Shown one piece after another: positions 1-11,006 of a stretch of 64,000 nt of DNA (its first letter is position 1; the number at the start of each line of letters is the position of its first letter). Position numbers and translations under genes: made by a program. The stretch is taken from positions 10,602,001 to 10,666,000 of the forward strand of contig NC_061459.1 in assembly GCF_022581195.2 (NCBI RefSeq), written 5' to 3'. The stretch comes from Helicoverpa zea. Its lineage: Eukaryota; Arthropoda; Insecta; Lepidoptera; Noctuidae. Under the pieces are notes generated by a model. The model had not been told where the DNA came from. It did not search any database and was given only the letters and a program-made list of their open reading frames with translations.

Positions 1-216
1 CCGTCGATCACCTCTGCGATTCAATTGGTTTAGGTTTCGAGCGTTTGAACTTGTATTGGAATGGGTTATTGAGTTTTGTTACGTTCGGTCATGGAAAAAC
101 TTTTTTAGAGGACAAAATTCCGGTTTTGTTTTTTTTTTTCGATTGTTTATAACAGTTAAACTGTGTAAAGAATTCTATACTTTATTTACCTCAGTCCTTT
201 ATCAACGTTCGTTACT
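1..216. other. No recognisable feature
   Basis: AT-rich sequence at the window edge. Short open frames are present but show no recognisable domain and no codon-like composition. Confidence 0.5.
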
Positions 217-272
217 GTCACAGCCTTTTTGTCGTCCCACTGCTGGGCACAGGCCTCTTCTCACAAGGAGAA
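217..272 (-). mobile_element. RTE-like LINE 3'-end relic
   Basis: Read on the minus strand, this short stretch contains GCCCAGCAGTGGGACG preceded by a GAGGCCTGTG-type segment. It matches the layout of lepidopteran RTE-type LINE 3' ends (compare GTCCAGCAGTGGACTGCGAT in the copies at 30 and 51 kb). Only the last ~55 bp are present and no frame is preserved. It could belong to a separate RTE subfamily because it is clearly diverged from the other two. Confidence 0.5.
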
Positions 273-3085
273 TATAAATTCAATATTTTTTTGTTTATGT
301 TCTTCTCTTACACAAGCTTTACTTAACAAGGAAGTACATACACAATATTACAGTTACCTAATTTATATGGTTTTATAATTTATATACCCAACTTACTTTA
401 AAAATTGTAGGTTCCTTTACTTTGGTATAATTCTATCCACCTAACATGACAGGCGAAACAGTACCCAAAATATGCACCAAAGCAATCAAGAACACACACC
501 ATCAAAATAGCAGAACTATAAACAAACAGTAGCACGGCACACAACTAAAACGAAGGACCATTGTATACTGTATTATGTACCTACTGTAGGTATATACGGT
601 GGGTACCACGTGACATCTCGCTCGCGACTCGCATGCACTAGGTATCAGTAGTTAGGGCTAGTGTACACCTATCCTAGACCTACGATATCAGTCGTTACTC
701 TGTCTGATAGCCGCGAGCTCAGTGCTACACCGTCGGCGCCCGCCGTAGCACGCGCTCCACATCCCTATTACAAAAAAAAGTTTCAATAACTACCAAAAAG
801 TTTTTAAACAATATAAAACTTGCCGCTCATTACTGGCTGAGTATACTCGCCGAGTCGCCGACTAATGTAAACTCAAATTTTCGAATATAGAACTTCTCGA
901 TTTTTCTAATAGTTTTTATTCTATAGGTGTTTTTAAATAATAAAAAAGTATTTTTAAATTAATTAATGAAGTGTTTAGGTTAGTTTAAATAGTTAAGAAG
1001 CTACTCACTGGTTGTGAAGTTGTCGTAGTTGCATGTTAGGTCGTGGTAGTAAGTGTGTTAGAGTAGGGTCTTTGTATACGATTTTACTGTAGTTTGTAAA
1101 GTTATAAGAACTTTGTATGAACTGACTGTATCGAGTTATCGCCATCTGTGGTATCTTCATTGCGGTAAGTTTAGATGAGATTATTTAGTAGTTCGTAGTG
1201 TTGTTTTCGAAATATCGGAATTCTATCCGTATGAATTATTTAATATTTAAGACAATTAACAACAAACACGTTTTCAGTGCGTGAAATAGCATCACTTTTA
1301 TCATTAGAATAATGTTATTAGTTTATTTGTTTGTAATCAATATAACAGTATCATAAATATTTATAAAATATTAAAATTCTAACATAAGTTCTTATTGAAA
1401 CTCATATTGGAAGACTCGAAACAAGTTTTCATAAAAGTTTTCTTTCCGACTAACTCAAACGCGCTCGTAGCGTTTTCGTAGCCACACGTGCTACGCCGTA
1501 GACGAACAGCTTACACCGTAGCCATAACAATATTTTATGACTGTTTAAAAGGCAGCTTCTTTTTTCTATCTGAAAAAATAGGAAAAAAGCTGACATACAT
1601 TTACTCCCAAAGTATGTAAACATTAAGGTAAAATTAAAAAAATAAATTGGTCCATACATCAGTCAACAGAAAAAAAATGTTTTGAGTCATAATGTCTAAT
1701 CAAATTATCCAGTTTGCTTACTTATTCAATACATGAGCATTTGTACATTCAATACGAATTTCTCGTTTCCATGGGTCTTTTTTGCAACAAAATATTTACA
1801 GAGTTATTTACAAGCTTACAAAAAATATATATGAATTTCTTAGTTTATTAAAAAGCAAAAGTCATTAATACATTGTGAGCGTTCTACAAAAAATCTTGTA
1901 CCAAAAACATTAGGTACTATCCAAAAGCAATAAACCCGAAGTTATAACCGAACCATTATATAAATTGCTGAGTTCTGCCTACCTTCCACCAGGGGGAGGA
2001 GTCTGTTTACACTCTCTTAACGAATATTAACATTGATTGGAATGTAAATCTCGCTGCATCCATTTCTTAATGAGTCCTTTAAATTAATTATATGACGGAT
2101 TGAAAGGATTGTATTCTCAAGGGGTATTCATAAGCAAGCCTTTGATTTATGCCATAATTTAAGGAACCATACAATCTTTTGAAAAGCTAGGAAACTTATG
2201 GAAACTTCAGTATACTAAACTTTTTATATAAACCTGTTTATTCGTATGGAATATTGACTAAATAAGTTTAACTACGATTGTGCAACTATTTTTGGCCAGT
2301 ACCTAACTATGGGAATATATTGCCCGCACGTGATTTTCTGTTTTAGCTGTTAACAGTTGTGATCTACAAAATAATACACGTTTTTTTGCTTAAGTTGTCC
2401 TCGCTAACCAACATAACATATTGCAAGTAAAACGTAACTTACCAAGTACCATAAAATATCACGAAACACGGCACTTTAACTTCCAAAAACGCCCACAAAA
2501 ACCCTTAAAATTACAAGTACACACACACAAACATACAAACAGACATACAGTTCCACATTATTACGGTCTAGTACACGCTTATTCCGTATAAAAATATTTG
2601 CTAAGCTTTTAAAGTAATTACATGATCCGCTATGATGTTCGCGAGTTGCGGTTTCAATGCGTCGAATTTACGAAGTGCGCTTTCATATCGCGGATCGTTG
2701 AGTAATGTCTAATGTGATCATGTTTGTAGTAGTTGGATTATTCTAATAGTGTTCTAAATGCGAAAGTTTGTGGGTTTGGGTGTTTGTTCCTCAATCATCA
2801 GGACATAATATATTTATGACTAAGTTGGACAGTAATTTATCACGGAGGAAAGAAAGATAGTAGTTTTTCCCAATATATTTAATGTTGACAACAGGGATTT
2901 TACTAGGATGTTCAGGATAAAAAGCACATACACTTTATGCTGATTCATAAACAATATTAAACAGTTGTTTTGACATTATTTTCTTATAGTTTAAATATCT
3001 GAAAATATCGTAAACAATACCTTAATCTAGCAACACCACATTCCCTATTTCCAGAACCTTCCAAAGCAACACTCAGGTCACTTAC
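273..3085. other. Noncoding AT-rich stretch with one GC-richer patch
   Basis: No gene recognised. A GC-richer patch at about 596-770 stands out from the AT-rich surroundings and could be regulatory. A consensus splice donor (GCG|GTAAGT) lies at 1165-1170 on the plus strand, but no convincing exon or reading frame precedes it. A short (AC)-rich run lies at about 2518-2550. Confidence 0.4.
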
Positions 3086-3300
3086 CAACTGATATTTGTA
3101 AACTTGAACCGCGCAATCGAACGTGTAAACCCAAAACCAGTGGTGGTCAAACCTCTGTGCAATCGCAATTCGACTCGCAGTACACTGGTACTCGGTACTA
3201 CTAGGTACTTGGTACCGAGGTACTTGGTACTTATAGGTACTCGTATTAATCCGGCAACGAGCTACCTCACTTGAAATACATTACAGCAGCTTACAGAGAT
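3086..3300 (-). promoter_or_regulatory. Possible first exon or promoter patch, minus strand
   Basis: A GC-enriched segment ends on the minus strand in a consensus splice donor (CAGTTG|GTAAGTG, donor at 3080-3085). Upstream on the same strand the sequence stays GC-richer than its surroundings to about 3300. No long frame is open, so if transcribed this would be 5' untranslated sequence or a lncRNA exon. The call rests on a single donor and base composition only. Confidence 0.2.
3186..3242. repeat. GGTAC-rich imperfect tandem cluster
   Basis: The pentamer GGTAC recurs many times in under 60 bp, in variants such as CTGGTACTCGGTACTAC and AGGTACTTGGTAC. Because GGTAC is nearly self-complementary (GTAC), the tract is also internally palindromic. 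It is a short local expansion with no coding role visible. Confidence 0.7.
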
Positions 3301-4758
3301 CGTGCACCGCCTCCCAATCCTACTGCTCACTTATGAATCAATTTGCTACACTTTTAAATTGTTTTATTTCATTTTTTTAAGCCAATTTTTCAGATATGGT
3401 TTCGCCTTTTTGAGTTGAAGTGGGGTTAAAGGTAGGTTTTGTTTGAATGAGTTTGAAGTGTTATTTAATTATTTTAATTAAATGTTTTAAGTTGTTGTTC
3501 GTATGTTTTTGAAAGTTGAGTTCGAATAAAATGGCCTGTAATTAAATTGTCTTCGATGTTGTCGATATAACAGATGTTTAAGAGATAGTTACAGTTAAGT
3601 CACAGAATAAATAGCACATGAGATACAGACAAAGAGTCACCTGATTTAAAATTAATACCACTGAGTTTACTTCTAAGTTCTGAAAACAATCTGCGGGTTG
3701 TTCGAAAGAGTTACCGCGGCCCTAGTACATAAAAGGCCTATGACGGAACACGATGGTTTTAGTCAGTAAGAGTCTGACACTCCCTCACCGCTGCTAAAAC
3801 AAAGCTAGTTCTAAAATAAAATTATTTATTACTTTTCTGCAATATTCCTATCTCACATTTAAACCACCATTAAAAAACAGCGCAACTAAAAACTTCTCGC
3901 TTATAAATAATCGCGTCCCGATTTTATCCGCCATTTTGCGTCCGTCATTCGGTCCATTTGGCTGCAGCATGACGACATGAGAGCCGCCTGACAATACGAC
4001 GCGACTGATGACGCAATTAGACCGACACTTTTAAGTACCCCGACGTTAAAAATGACGTAAATTTTATTTCTGCATTTCGGTGTGAAAGAAACTGACTTAG
4101 TGCCTGCCGTGCTATCTAATGAGGGAAATGCTTTAAAATACCTGTGAGGTCAGCTATCTTTCGGTGTAATGTGCTTCGGAATTTATTTACGCAACTACAG
4201 ATAGTCATGGAACTAAATTTCCCAGCAAAGTAAGCGTTTTGTTATGGAAATTTATGGGGAGGCCTATGTGTAGTAGCGCTTCCGGGTAATATGGTGATGA
4301 ACCTTGTTAATGACTTCTATGGCCGAGATAACAAAGCTTTCTTTACGTCCTTTTGTTTTATACGTCTAACGTAAAAAACAGTAAAGACATTAAGTGATGT
4401 ACAAAATTATGTCTCATTGTTGTAGTGGTCATCTTTTTATTTACGATCATAATATTTTGAATAAATCTGAAATTATTCAACTGCATATAAATTACAGACT
4501 TTACATTCTTTAGTTAGAAAGCTAAGGTCAACCAAAATCAATTAGCAATCACCAATTTCTCATACAATCTCCCACAGCTGTTAAGCAAGCAACTATTCAG
4601 ACAAATATACCAATAATCTTTATCCGATACCCCTCCAAATACATCATAAACAACAAAACGTACAGCAAAACCGAAGGCCATCTGCGAATGTTAATTAAAA
4701 CAATAAATTAAATACGCCAAGTGGGTAGCAATGAATATGTCACACAGGTCAGTATTAG
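3301..4758. other. Noncoding stretch, nothing recognised
   Basis: No gene seen. A GC-richer patch near 3900-4040 includes CCGCCATTTTGCG and dense CpG, which could be regulatory, but nothing identifies it. Confidence 0.4.
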
Positions 4759-5150
4759 CCATGGAGACCTAAATGACTAGCGGAGGCGCCATAACAGAAA
4801 ATCACCTAAGTAACGAGACAAAATGCGGGTGATCGGGAGACGAGGAACGTTACTGTTTCCGTCCTTATGCGCCTTCTTTAAAGCGACCATTTTTCGTAAT
4901 AACAAAAATCACTCATTAGTTCACTCGTCACTGATCGTTTTGGTCGTGCCTGCCATACGAATTTTAAAGTCAAAGTCAAAAACGTTTATTGAAAGAAGGC
5001 TAGTTTTTAGAACTTTTTCACGTCAAATTTACAAACGGACAGCACCCCCAAAAAGTCCGTGAAATTTGACCTAGAAGAAGGCGCCTGACCTACCTGCATA
5101 TCTGCTCATCTTTCCTTACTCCGTGTTTGCAATGCAGAGGTCGCCACTGC
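4759..5150 (+). repeat. Unclassified low-copy repeat, copy 1 (interrupted)
   Basis: First of three related blocks in the window (others at 44189-44500 and 46214-46616). Shared landmarks in order are CATGGAGA, AATGACTAGCGGAGG, GACGAGGAAC, a CCTTCTTT segment, TTTTGGTC, and TTGACCTA..AG(A/G)AGG followed by GCCTGACCTACCTG. All three lie in the same orientation. This copy carries a LINE 3'-end insertion (about 4966-5060) that copies 2 and 3 lack. No protein frame is conserved across the copies. On the minus strand each copy keeps a donor-like CAGGTAGGTC. The family is not one I recognise. Confidence 0.65.
4966..5060 (-). mobile_element. LINE 3'-end fragment with (TGACTT)n tail
   Basis: On the minus strand this ends TTTCAATAAACG followed by TTTTTGACTTTGACTTT, the hexamer-tail style of lepidopteran Jockey/CR1-group LINEs (compare the (TTTTGA)n tail at 52165). 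It is under 100 bp and therefore severely 5'-truncated. Paralogous block copy 2 reads GTACGTATTTGACC at the same place, giving a natural empty site. Here GAATTTT and GAAATTT flank the insert as a short, imperfect target duplication. Confidence 0.65.
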
Positions 5151-6454
5151 TCACCACCTTTATAAACTAACGCTGTATTTCGCTAATGTGCGGCAATGAA
5201 ATTAGAGGTGAATAGTTAGACGGAATTTATTTGTGTAATTAGGGACAACAAGTGGGCTTTGTATTGAAATTTATGCTTTAGGATTCCTGTCTTAGTTATT
5301 TTCATTACCGTTTAGCTATATTTTAAAGTAGTTTATGACTGCTAACACTCCTTTAGACAATTTCCTGAGAAATTGTGATCGGTACCTACTTGCGCTTATC
5401 CATTTGGAAAAATTACTTAACGACAATCAAAGACCTATATAACAGGGCTAGCTAATGTGGTGTCCCAGAAATTACACAGAAATTGAATATTTTAATTGAA
5501 AGCCAACTGAATATATTTTCACTATTGAGTGATTTTTGGCATTGCGATTCTATCAAAGAATGCCTTTTTAAGTAGCACCGCGATGATCTGCAATTTCTGA
5601 AATTTCAACAAGCTAGAAATAAGCATATTTAATTTTATTCATATTATCAACATCAAAATTCTACTGAGGTTCACACTATCAACTCCATTCCAACTATTCC
5701 CGCGAACTTTATGGCCCAATACATTTGTCCATGTGCGCCAACCCGCGGTCGTCGGAAGACAACGTAGCGGCCGACAGTTAGCAGCGTGTCGCAAAAACTA
5801 ATTCAAACCGAAGGGTCTACCCGCCATAAATTGTGCCCAGGAACGCATGGCGCGTGCTAGTTAACTATAGTTTATTATTTGGTGTCATCGTACCTCACAC
5901 CTTCGGTGCTGCCAGTTTTAAAGGGGTGCGAAAGTCCTCGTGACTAACCGCAATGCACGAGGGTTACAATATCCTTTTCTTTGTCTTATCTAATAAATCT
6001 ACTAAGTGTAAAAACTTTGGAGTGTACAATATTTTTAATTTAAAAGCCAGCTTACTGCAATCTATTGTGGTCACTAAACACAGCGCACTGAAACGAAAGA
6101 GTTCAGACCGTACTGTGAAAACCCGCAACAATACGAAGTTTCCATTTCCATAATCTACACATCGCATTATTCCGTAAGCCATAGATAACATATCGCGCCA
6201 CAATAACCAACCAGTACACAAATCCTCGAGCTATTCAGAATTACGTTTTTTTCGCTCCTCGACATATATCACTGGGGCCGTTCGATTTAACTGTTTTCTT
6301 ACGTTCAAATTTATAGAGGTTGGAGCCGAATTATAGCCGCCAGGTGTTGGCTATAGTCTGCCACGCCACTAGTTTTGTTTTGTTAACTGGAATGATTTTA
6401 AATGGGAATATTTGCTCTTCTGTAATCTGTCTAATATTTAATTATTTCATCATT
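5151..6454. other. Noncoding stretch
   Basis: No gene recognised. A small perfect stem (CCTCGTG at 5936-5942 and CACGAGG at 5956-5962) is the only structure noted. Open frames at 5953-6221 on both strands resemble no known family. Confidence 0.4.
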
Positions 6455-6885
6455 GGTTTGTTGCGAATTATTAAAATCATTAAAAAGTCGTGGTGGCCTA
6501 GTGGACAAAGAACCAACCTCTCGAGTATGAGGGCGCGGTTTCGATTCCAGGTCAGGCAAGTACCAATGCAACTTTTCTAAGTTTGTATGTACTTTCTAAG
6601 TATATCTTAGACACCAATGACTGTGTTTCGGATGGCACGTTAAACTGTAGGTCCCGGCTGTCATTAAACATCCTTGGCAGTCGTTACGGGTAGTCAGAAG
6701 CCAGAAAGTCTGACACCAGTCTAACCAAGGGGTATCGGGTTGCCCGGGTAACTGGGTTGAGGAGGTCAGATAGGCAGTCGCTTCTTGTAAAGCACTGGTA
6801 CTCAGCTGAATCCGGTTAGATTGGAAGCCGACCCCAACATAGTTTGGGAAATGGCTCGGAGGAGGAGGAGGTTTGTTGCGAATTA
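6455..6885 (+). mobile_element. Full-length tRNA-derived SINE with target-site duplication
   Basis: The body (about 6487-6869) starts with a tRNA-related head carrying an RNA polymerase III A box (TGGCCTAGTGG, 6494-6504) and a B box (GGTTTCGATTCC, 6537-6548, one extra T against consensus). A long tRNA-unrelated body follows, with a TTGCCCGGGTAACTGGGTTG segment, then a (GGA)n tail. GGTTTGTTGCGAATTA flanks it at 6455-6470 and 6870-6885, the target-site duplication. The same family is seen at 9477, 10833, 30948, 36445 and 57585. The layout resembles the HaSE SINEs reported from Helicoverpa; that match is from memory and unverified. Confidence 0.9.
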
Positions 6886-8160
6886 AAATGCACTATATTA
6901 AGTCATATCTCCCCCTAACATGTAACAATGTATTGTGTAAAAACTGCATGCAAGAGCCAGTGGTAACAAGCCACTATGACATTTGCGTGCACCGAAACAG
7001 CCCTGTATAGCACGCACAAGCCCGTGACAAGACATGTGTCACAACAGTGCGTGGCTCGCAAAAAGCTTGTACACAACAACTCAAGCATTTCTGGTAACAA
7101 AATATTTCAACGCCGTCTAATTTATCACAAGGTGCAAAAACTCCCCGAAGTAATGAAAATTTGTATCAAAATTCCTGGGCCGTTGTCGCATGTTATCAAC
7201 GGGTATTAATCATTCGCTATGCTAATGTATGTGTAGTGAAGTGATTATATTCAAATTGATGCTTTAATTTTATTCATGCTTATGGGGAAAATGCGCACCT
7301 ATTTTCAGTCGGTATAGAGGTAGGTAGGTATGTGTTTGTGCGTACACGAATGCGTGGTTTTGTTACGGTAACTAATTAACTAATGATGGTGGGAGGCAAT
7401 AGAATTGTGGCTGTTTTATGTGAATGTATGCTATATAATGTGTCTTTAATTCTGGTCTGTTTTGTTTAATTTATAGATACAAATAGAGTGTTAAATGTTT
7501 AGGACATGTAATTTCCATCAGGCAGTAGGATAGGGAATACATATTGTTTTCTGTAAAATGTAGGCACAGATAACAAAAAATATATTTTTGAAGCCTTTTC
7601 AACAACTGCATATTAAAATATATTTTTTTTAACCAGCCACAATAAATAGATGTTTACTGCGCTTAACCCTCTAGTGCATAAATAACGACATAATTGCCGT
7701 GTTGTTTGACAAACGACTAACATTTTGCAGAGTTTGGGGGTTAACTACCGGTACATTAATATTGTGGGCCTGTCGAGACATGGCTCTGGCTTTGCTGTTT
7801 GATGCCTATGAATGTTAATGCAAGTTTTACAGGTTTGGAAGTATCGTTTCTTATTTTGTCACCCCTTTTCTTCAGTCATCATATACTTCAGTTGGCTTAT
7901 CGTGGCTCTTCAATATGTCCCACTGCATTGATAAAATAAAACTGTGGGGCTCTGTGTTTCTGTTTTATTATCATTTTTATGTATAGAAAATAAGTCAAAT
8001 ATAATATTATTCGTAATGCAGCTTGAATATAGACGGCAAAATTAAAAGCAACACACTGTTTTTTTGCGACGGTTGTCCTCAAAATAAACTGTGAGCTATC
8101 TGGCTATAACAATCTGACTAGACCAATAGTTTAGACTGCAGTGAGCAAGGGCTCATAAGT
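6886..8160. other. Noncoding stretch
   Basis: No gene or repeat recognised. Short open frames on both strands near 6915-7209 overlap one another antisense and have no recognisable domain. Confidence 0.4.
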
Positions 8161-8660
8161 TTTCTCAAATCAAAAGTATTATCGTACTGATCCGAAAGCA
8201 CCACCAGAACCACCAAATCTGTAAACCAGATTTATCAATTTCAGTTGAAAAAAACTGCCCCCGCTATCAGTAGGTACCTTAGGTTCGATGCTGCATGTTA
8301 CCGTTGCTCAGTGGGGCAGCAAACTGCCGTATCCAAGATGGTCGCTCAACGATAGAATAAATCTCTCAAACGTATGCGCCCTGATAAAATGTAGGGTGCA
8401 AGTTATCTTTAGCTTATTGTTTTCTCAAATCAAAAACATTATCATTCTGATCCGAAAAACGCTACCAGACACATCAAATCAGTAAACCAGATCCTATCCT
8501 TTAAAAAATGTATCTTGCTATTAGTATCTTAGGTTCGATGCTCTGAATATTACCGTTGCTCAGTGGGGCAGCAAACTGCCGTATTCAAGATGGTCGCTCA
8601 ACGATAGAATAAATCTCTCGAATGTATGCGCGCTGATAAAATGTAGGGTTTATTGAATGT
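8161..8660 (+). repeat. Direct duplication of a ~250-bp unit
   Basis: Unit 1 (8161-8420) and unit 2 (8421-about 8658) share TTTCTCAAATCAAAA, then TAGGTTCGATGCT, TACCGTTGCTCAGTGGGGCA and ATGGTCGCTCAACGATAG in the same order and orientation. The offset changes from 260 to about 250 through the unit, so a small indel separates them. The left third is more diverged than the right two thirds. No conserved reading frame is visible. It could be a local segmental duplication or two copies of an unrecognised element. Confidence 0.85.
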
Positions 8661-9460
8661 GCTCCGTTTTGGAGATAGTGCTGACAAATCCAGTAGAAAG
8701 ATTGTATTGATTGTTTTCATTTTTGTGATACGTTAGTTTAAAATTGTTGATAAGTAATACAGTAAGAATATCTCAATCTTTAAAAAGAAGTACAAGTATC
8801 ATTACTGACAGTCAAATATTTTACAAAGAAGGAAGATTAAGGAGTTGCAGTTTTCTGCCTTAAATGATCTTTATTTAATTATATTTTACAGTAGGAAAAA
8901 TTATAAAAAGCTTACTAGTCTATAATCTCGTACTTTATTCAAAACATGAACACAGCGCAACGCCATTTTTTTTTAATTTTTATTATTCCAGCAGTGTACA
9001 GGTATTGAACATAAGCACTTTCCCACAAAACTGGTTTAGCGGTTTGACTGTGTTAGTTAGGTAGTTTAGTATTAGCTAGGTACAGGAGATATTAAAAGGA
9101 CTTTCATTAATCTAACTCTATCCACATATGAACACCATATATCCTTACACCTAAACCTCAAAAGCATCTCAGAGCTCACTAATCACGCGAACAAACAGGT
9201 AATATTCATCTATCTGTGGAATAACTTTTTTTAAAGTTTAAAATTGCTCGGGAACGCGGCTGGGGCCACTCCGCCGTTAAATTGCACAGACTCGAACCCA
9301 CGGCCGACGGTTACCAACTTCCACCAGTGAACTTCGAGCTGCTATTTTGTTTTGTTAAATGAGACCGTATTTTTAGGATTTTTTAAAGGAATTGAATTTG
9401 ATTTTGAGTGGTTTTTAGGTGATGGAGTTACTATTTTATCATTCTTAATTTTATGGAGAA
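8661..9460. other. Noncoding stretch with a tRNA-like scrap
   Basis: No gene recognised. Minus-strand sequence at about 9250-9335 contains GGTTCGAGTCT (B-box-like) preceded by TGGTGGAAGTTGG (A-box-like), but the spacing between them is too short for a tRNA. It may be a decayed tRNA-derived fragment. Confidence 0.3.
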
Positions 9461-9568
9461 TGTTTATCAGAAAATCCTTGTAAAACACTGGTACTCAGCC
9501 CCGGTCAGACTAGAAGCCGACTCCAACATAGTTGGAAAAAAGGCTCGGAAGATGTTTGTCAAAAAATC
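9461..9568 (+). mobile_element. 5'-truncated SINE with target-site duplication
   Basis: About 76 bp (9477-9552) of the 3' end of the same SINE family as at 6455, from ACACTGGTACTCAGC through GGCTCGGAAGATG. The flanks TGTTTATCAGAAAATC (9461-9476) and TGTTTGTCAAAAAATC (9553-9568) match at 14 of 16 positions, a slightly decayed target duplication. The Pol III promoter is absent, so this copy cannot be transcribed from its own signals. Confidence 0.8.
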
Positions 9569-10822
9569 AACTCTTGTTACTGATTTCTCAGTTATTTTTT
9601 AGGTGTCAGAAGAGGCTTTTCCCTTATAGCGTGTTCTTTCGTGCACTGTAACAAAAAGACTTTGTATAAAATCAATCAATAATTCATACTAATTCTCAAC
9701 ATACAGTGCATTTTTCCTCAAAACGTTCTCGTTTCATTCATAGCTCAACACTCCTCCTGGTAGCAATAAACAGACTTCCCATCAAATAAACGCGCACCTC
9801 CGCAGAAATACCAGCAGCCGAGGTGAGACCAAATGTATGCACGTCAACTTGTTTGCACTGACGATGGAGAACTAAAATTTATCTATCGCCAAACATATTC
9901 TCCAAGTAGCATCATTTCGCTAACCATACGCAAACAAATTTCAACTTTACCCCCACAAATTAAGGTGCATTTTTAAGCGTGCAACCATTTTGTCGTAGTT
10001 GTTTATTGGCGATATATTTTTGGGGAGTGCATGCACTTTATAGTGGGGCATTCGAGCCGACACAAATCTTTGCGTTTAATATTTTTACGTATTTACTTTT
10101 AAAATGTCGCAGTTTATTTGATACTGTTGTGTTGGCTGTTGAGGTATTCGTGAATTGTTTGTGTTTCGTTAACAGTTCGTTGTTACCTGAAATTTTTGCA
10201 ACTTGCACTGTTTACTTCTAAGTTTAACTTTAAAAAGTGTTTGTAGATACAGTAAATTACACTTTTATTGTATTTTCCGTTGTCTCATTCTTGTATTCAC
10301 TAAATAGACCTGAATTGATACCACCATGTTTGAGCTAGGGATATCCAAGAAAGTCGTCAGAATCGTTGAATTATTTGGTTTACCTTTACCTATATCATTA
10401 TCAACTATCATCAACCTATAATTTCCCCCACTCCTAGACATAGGCTATTTTCTAAAGCTTAGGGCAATGATTATTTTATTTTCATAAGAATAAAACCCCA
10501 AGAATAAAAGACTTAAAAATACATTAAACATTATCATACATTTGTTAATCACTCTAGTTATCTCATTAAGCCAACAAAGATCAAATGAATTCATAAATGA
10601 ATGATGGATTTAATATAATAATATGTATTTAGCTTTAACATCAACATTTACGCGTTCTCTGCATGAGTGCATTGTTCGGCTCTGGCCTTTCATTTAGTGC
10701 ATTCATTTTAATTAAATCATGTAATTCAATATACTCTATTTATTTATTTAAATATGGAAAACAAAGTGAACGGGGTTTGTAAATTATCATTTACTTATGT
10801 TCTTTTATATAATAGTATGTGT
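9569..10822. other. Noncoding stretch
   Basis: No gene or repeat recognised. An 80-codon open frame at 9979-10221 on the plus strand has no recognisable domain and is probably chance. Confidence 0.4.
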
Positions 10823-11006
10823 AATTACGGCTTAAACAGTCTTACCAAGGGGTATTGGGTTGCCCGGGTAACTACGTTGAGGAGGTCAGATAGACAGTCG
10901 CTTCTTGTAATGCACTGGTACTTAGCGGCATCCGGTTAGACTGGAAGTCGAACCCATCATAGTTGAGAAAAGTCTATGTAGATTATAGAAACGAGAAATT
11001 ACGGCT
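10823..11006 (+). mobile_element. 5'-truncated SINE with 10-bp target duplication
   Basis: The 3' part of the SINE family seen at 6455 starts near CAGTCTTACCAAGG (about 10837) and runs to GTTGAGAAA. The decamer AATTACGGCT occurs at 10823-10832 and 10997-11006 and is read as the target-site duplication. The typical GGA/GATG tail is eroded. Confidence 0.75.

Noticed and set aside
1060..1170. Plus-strand exon ending at GCG|GTAAGT
   Set aside because: Good donor, but no acceptor, start context or open frame upstream; a single donor match is expected by chance in 64 kb.
9250..9335. Possible tRNA gene on the minus strand (GGTTCGAGTCT with an A-box-like TGGTGGAAGTTGG)
   Set aside because: Only about 15 nt separate the two boxes and no acceptor stem pairs, so it cannot fold as a tRNA.
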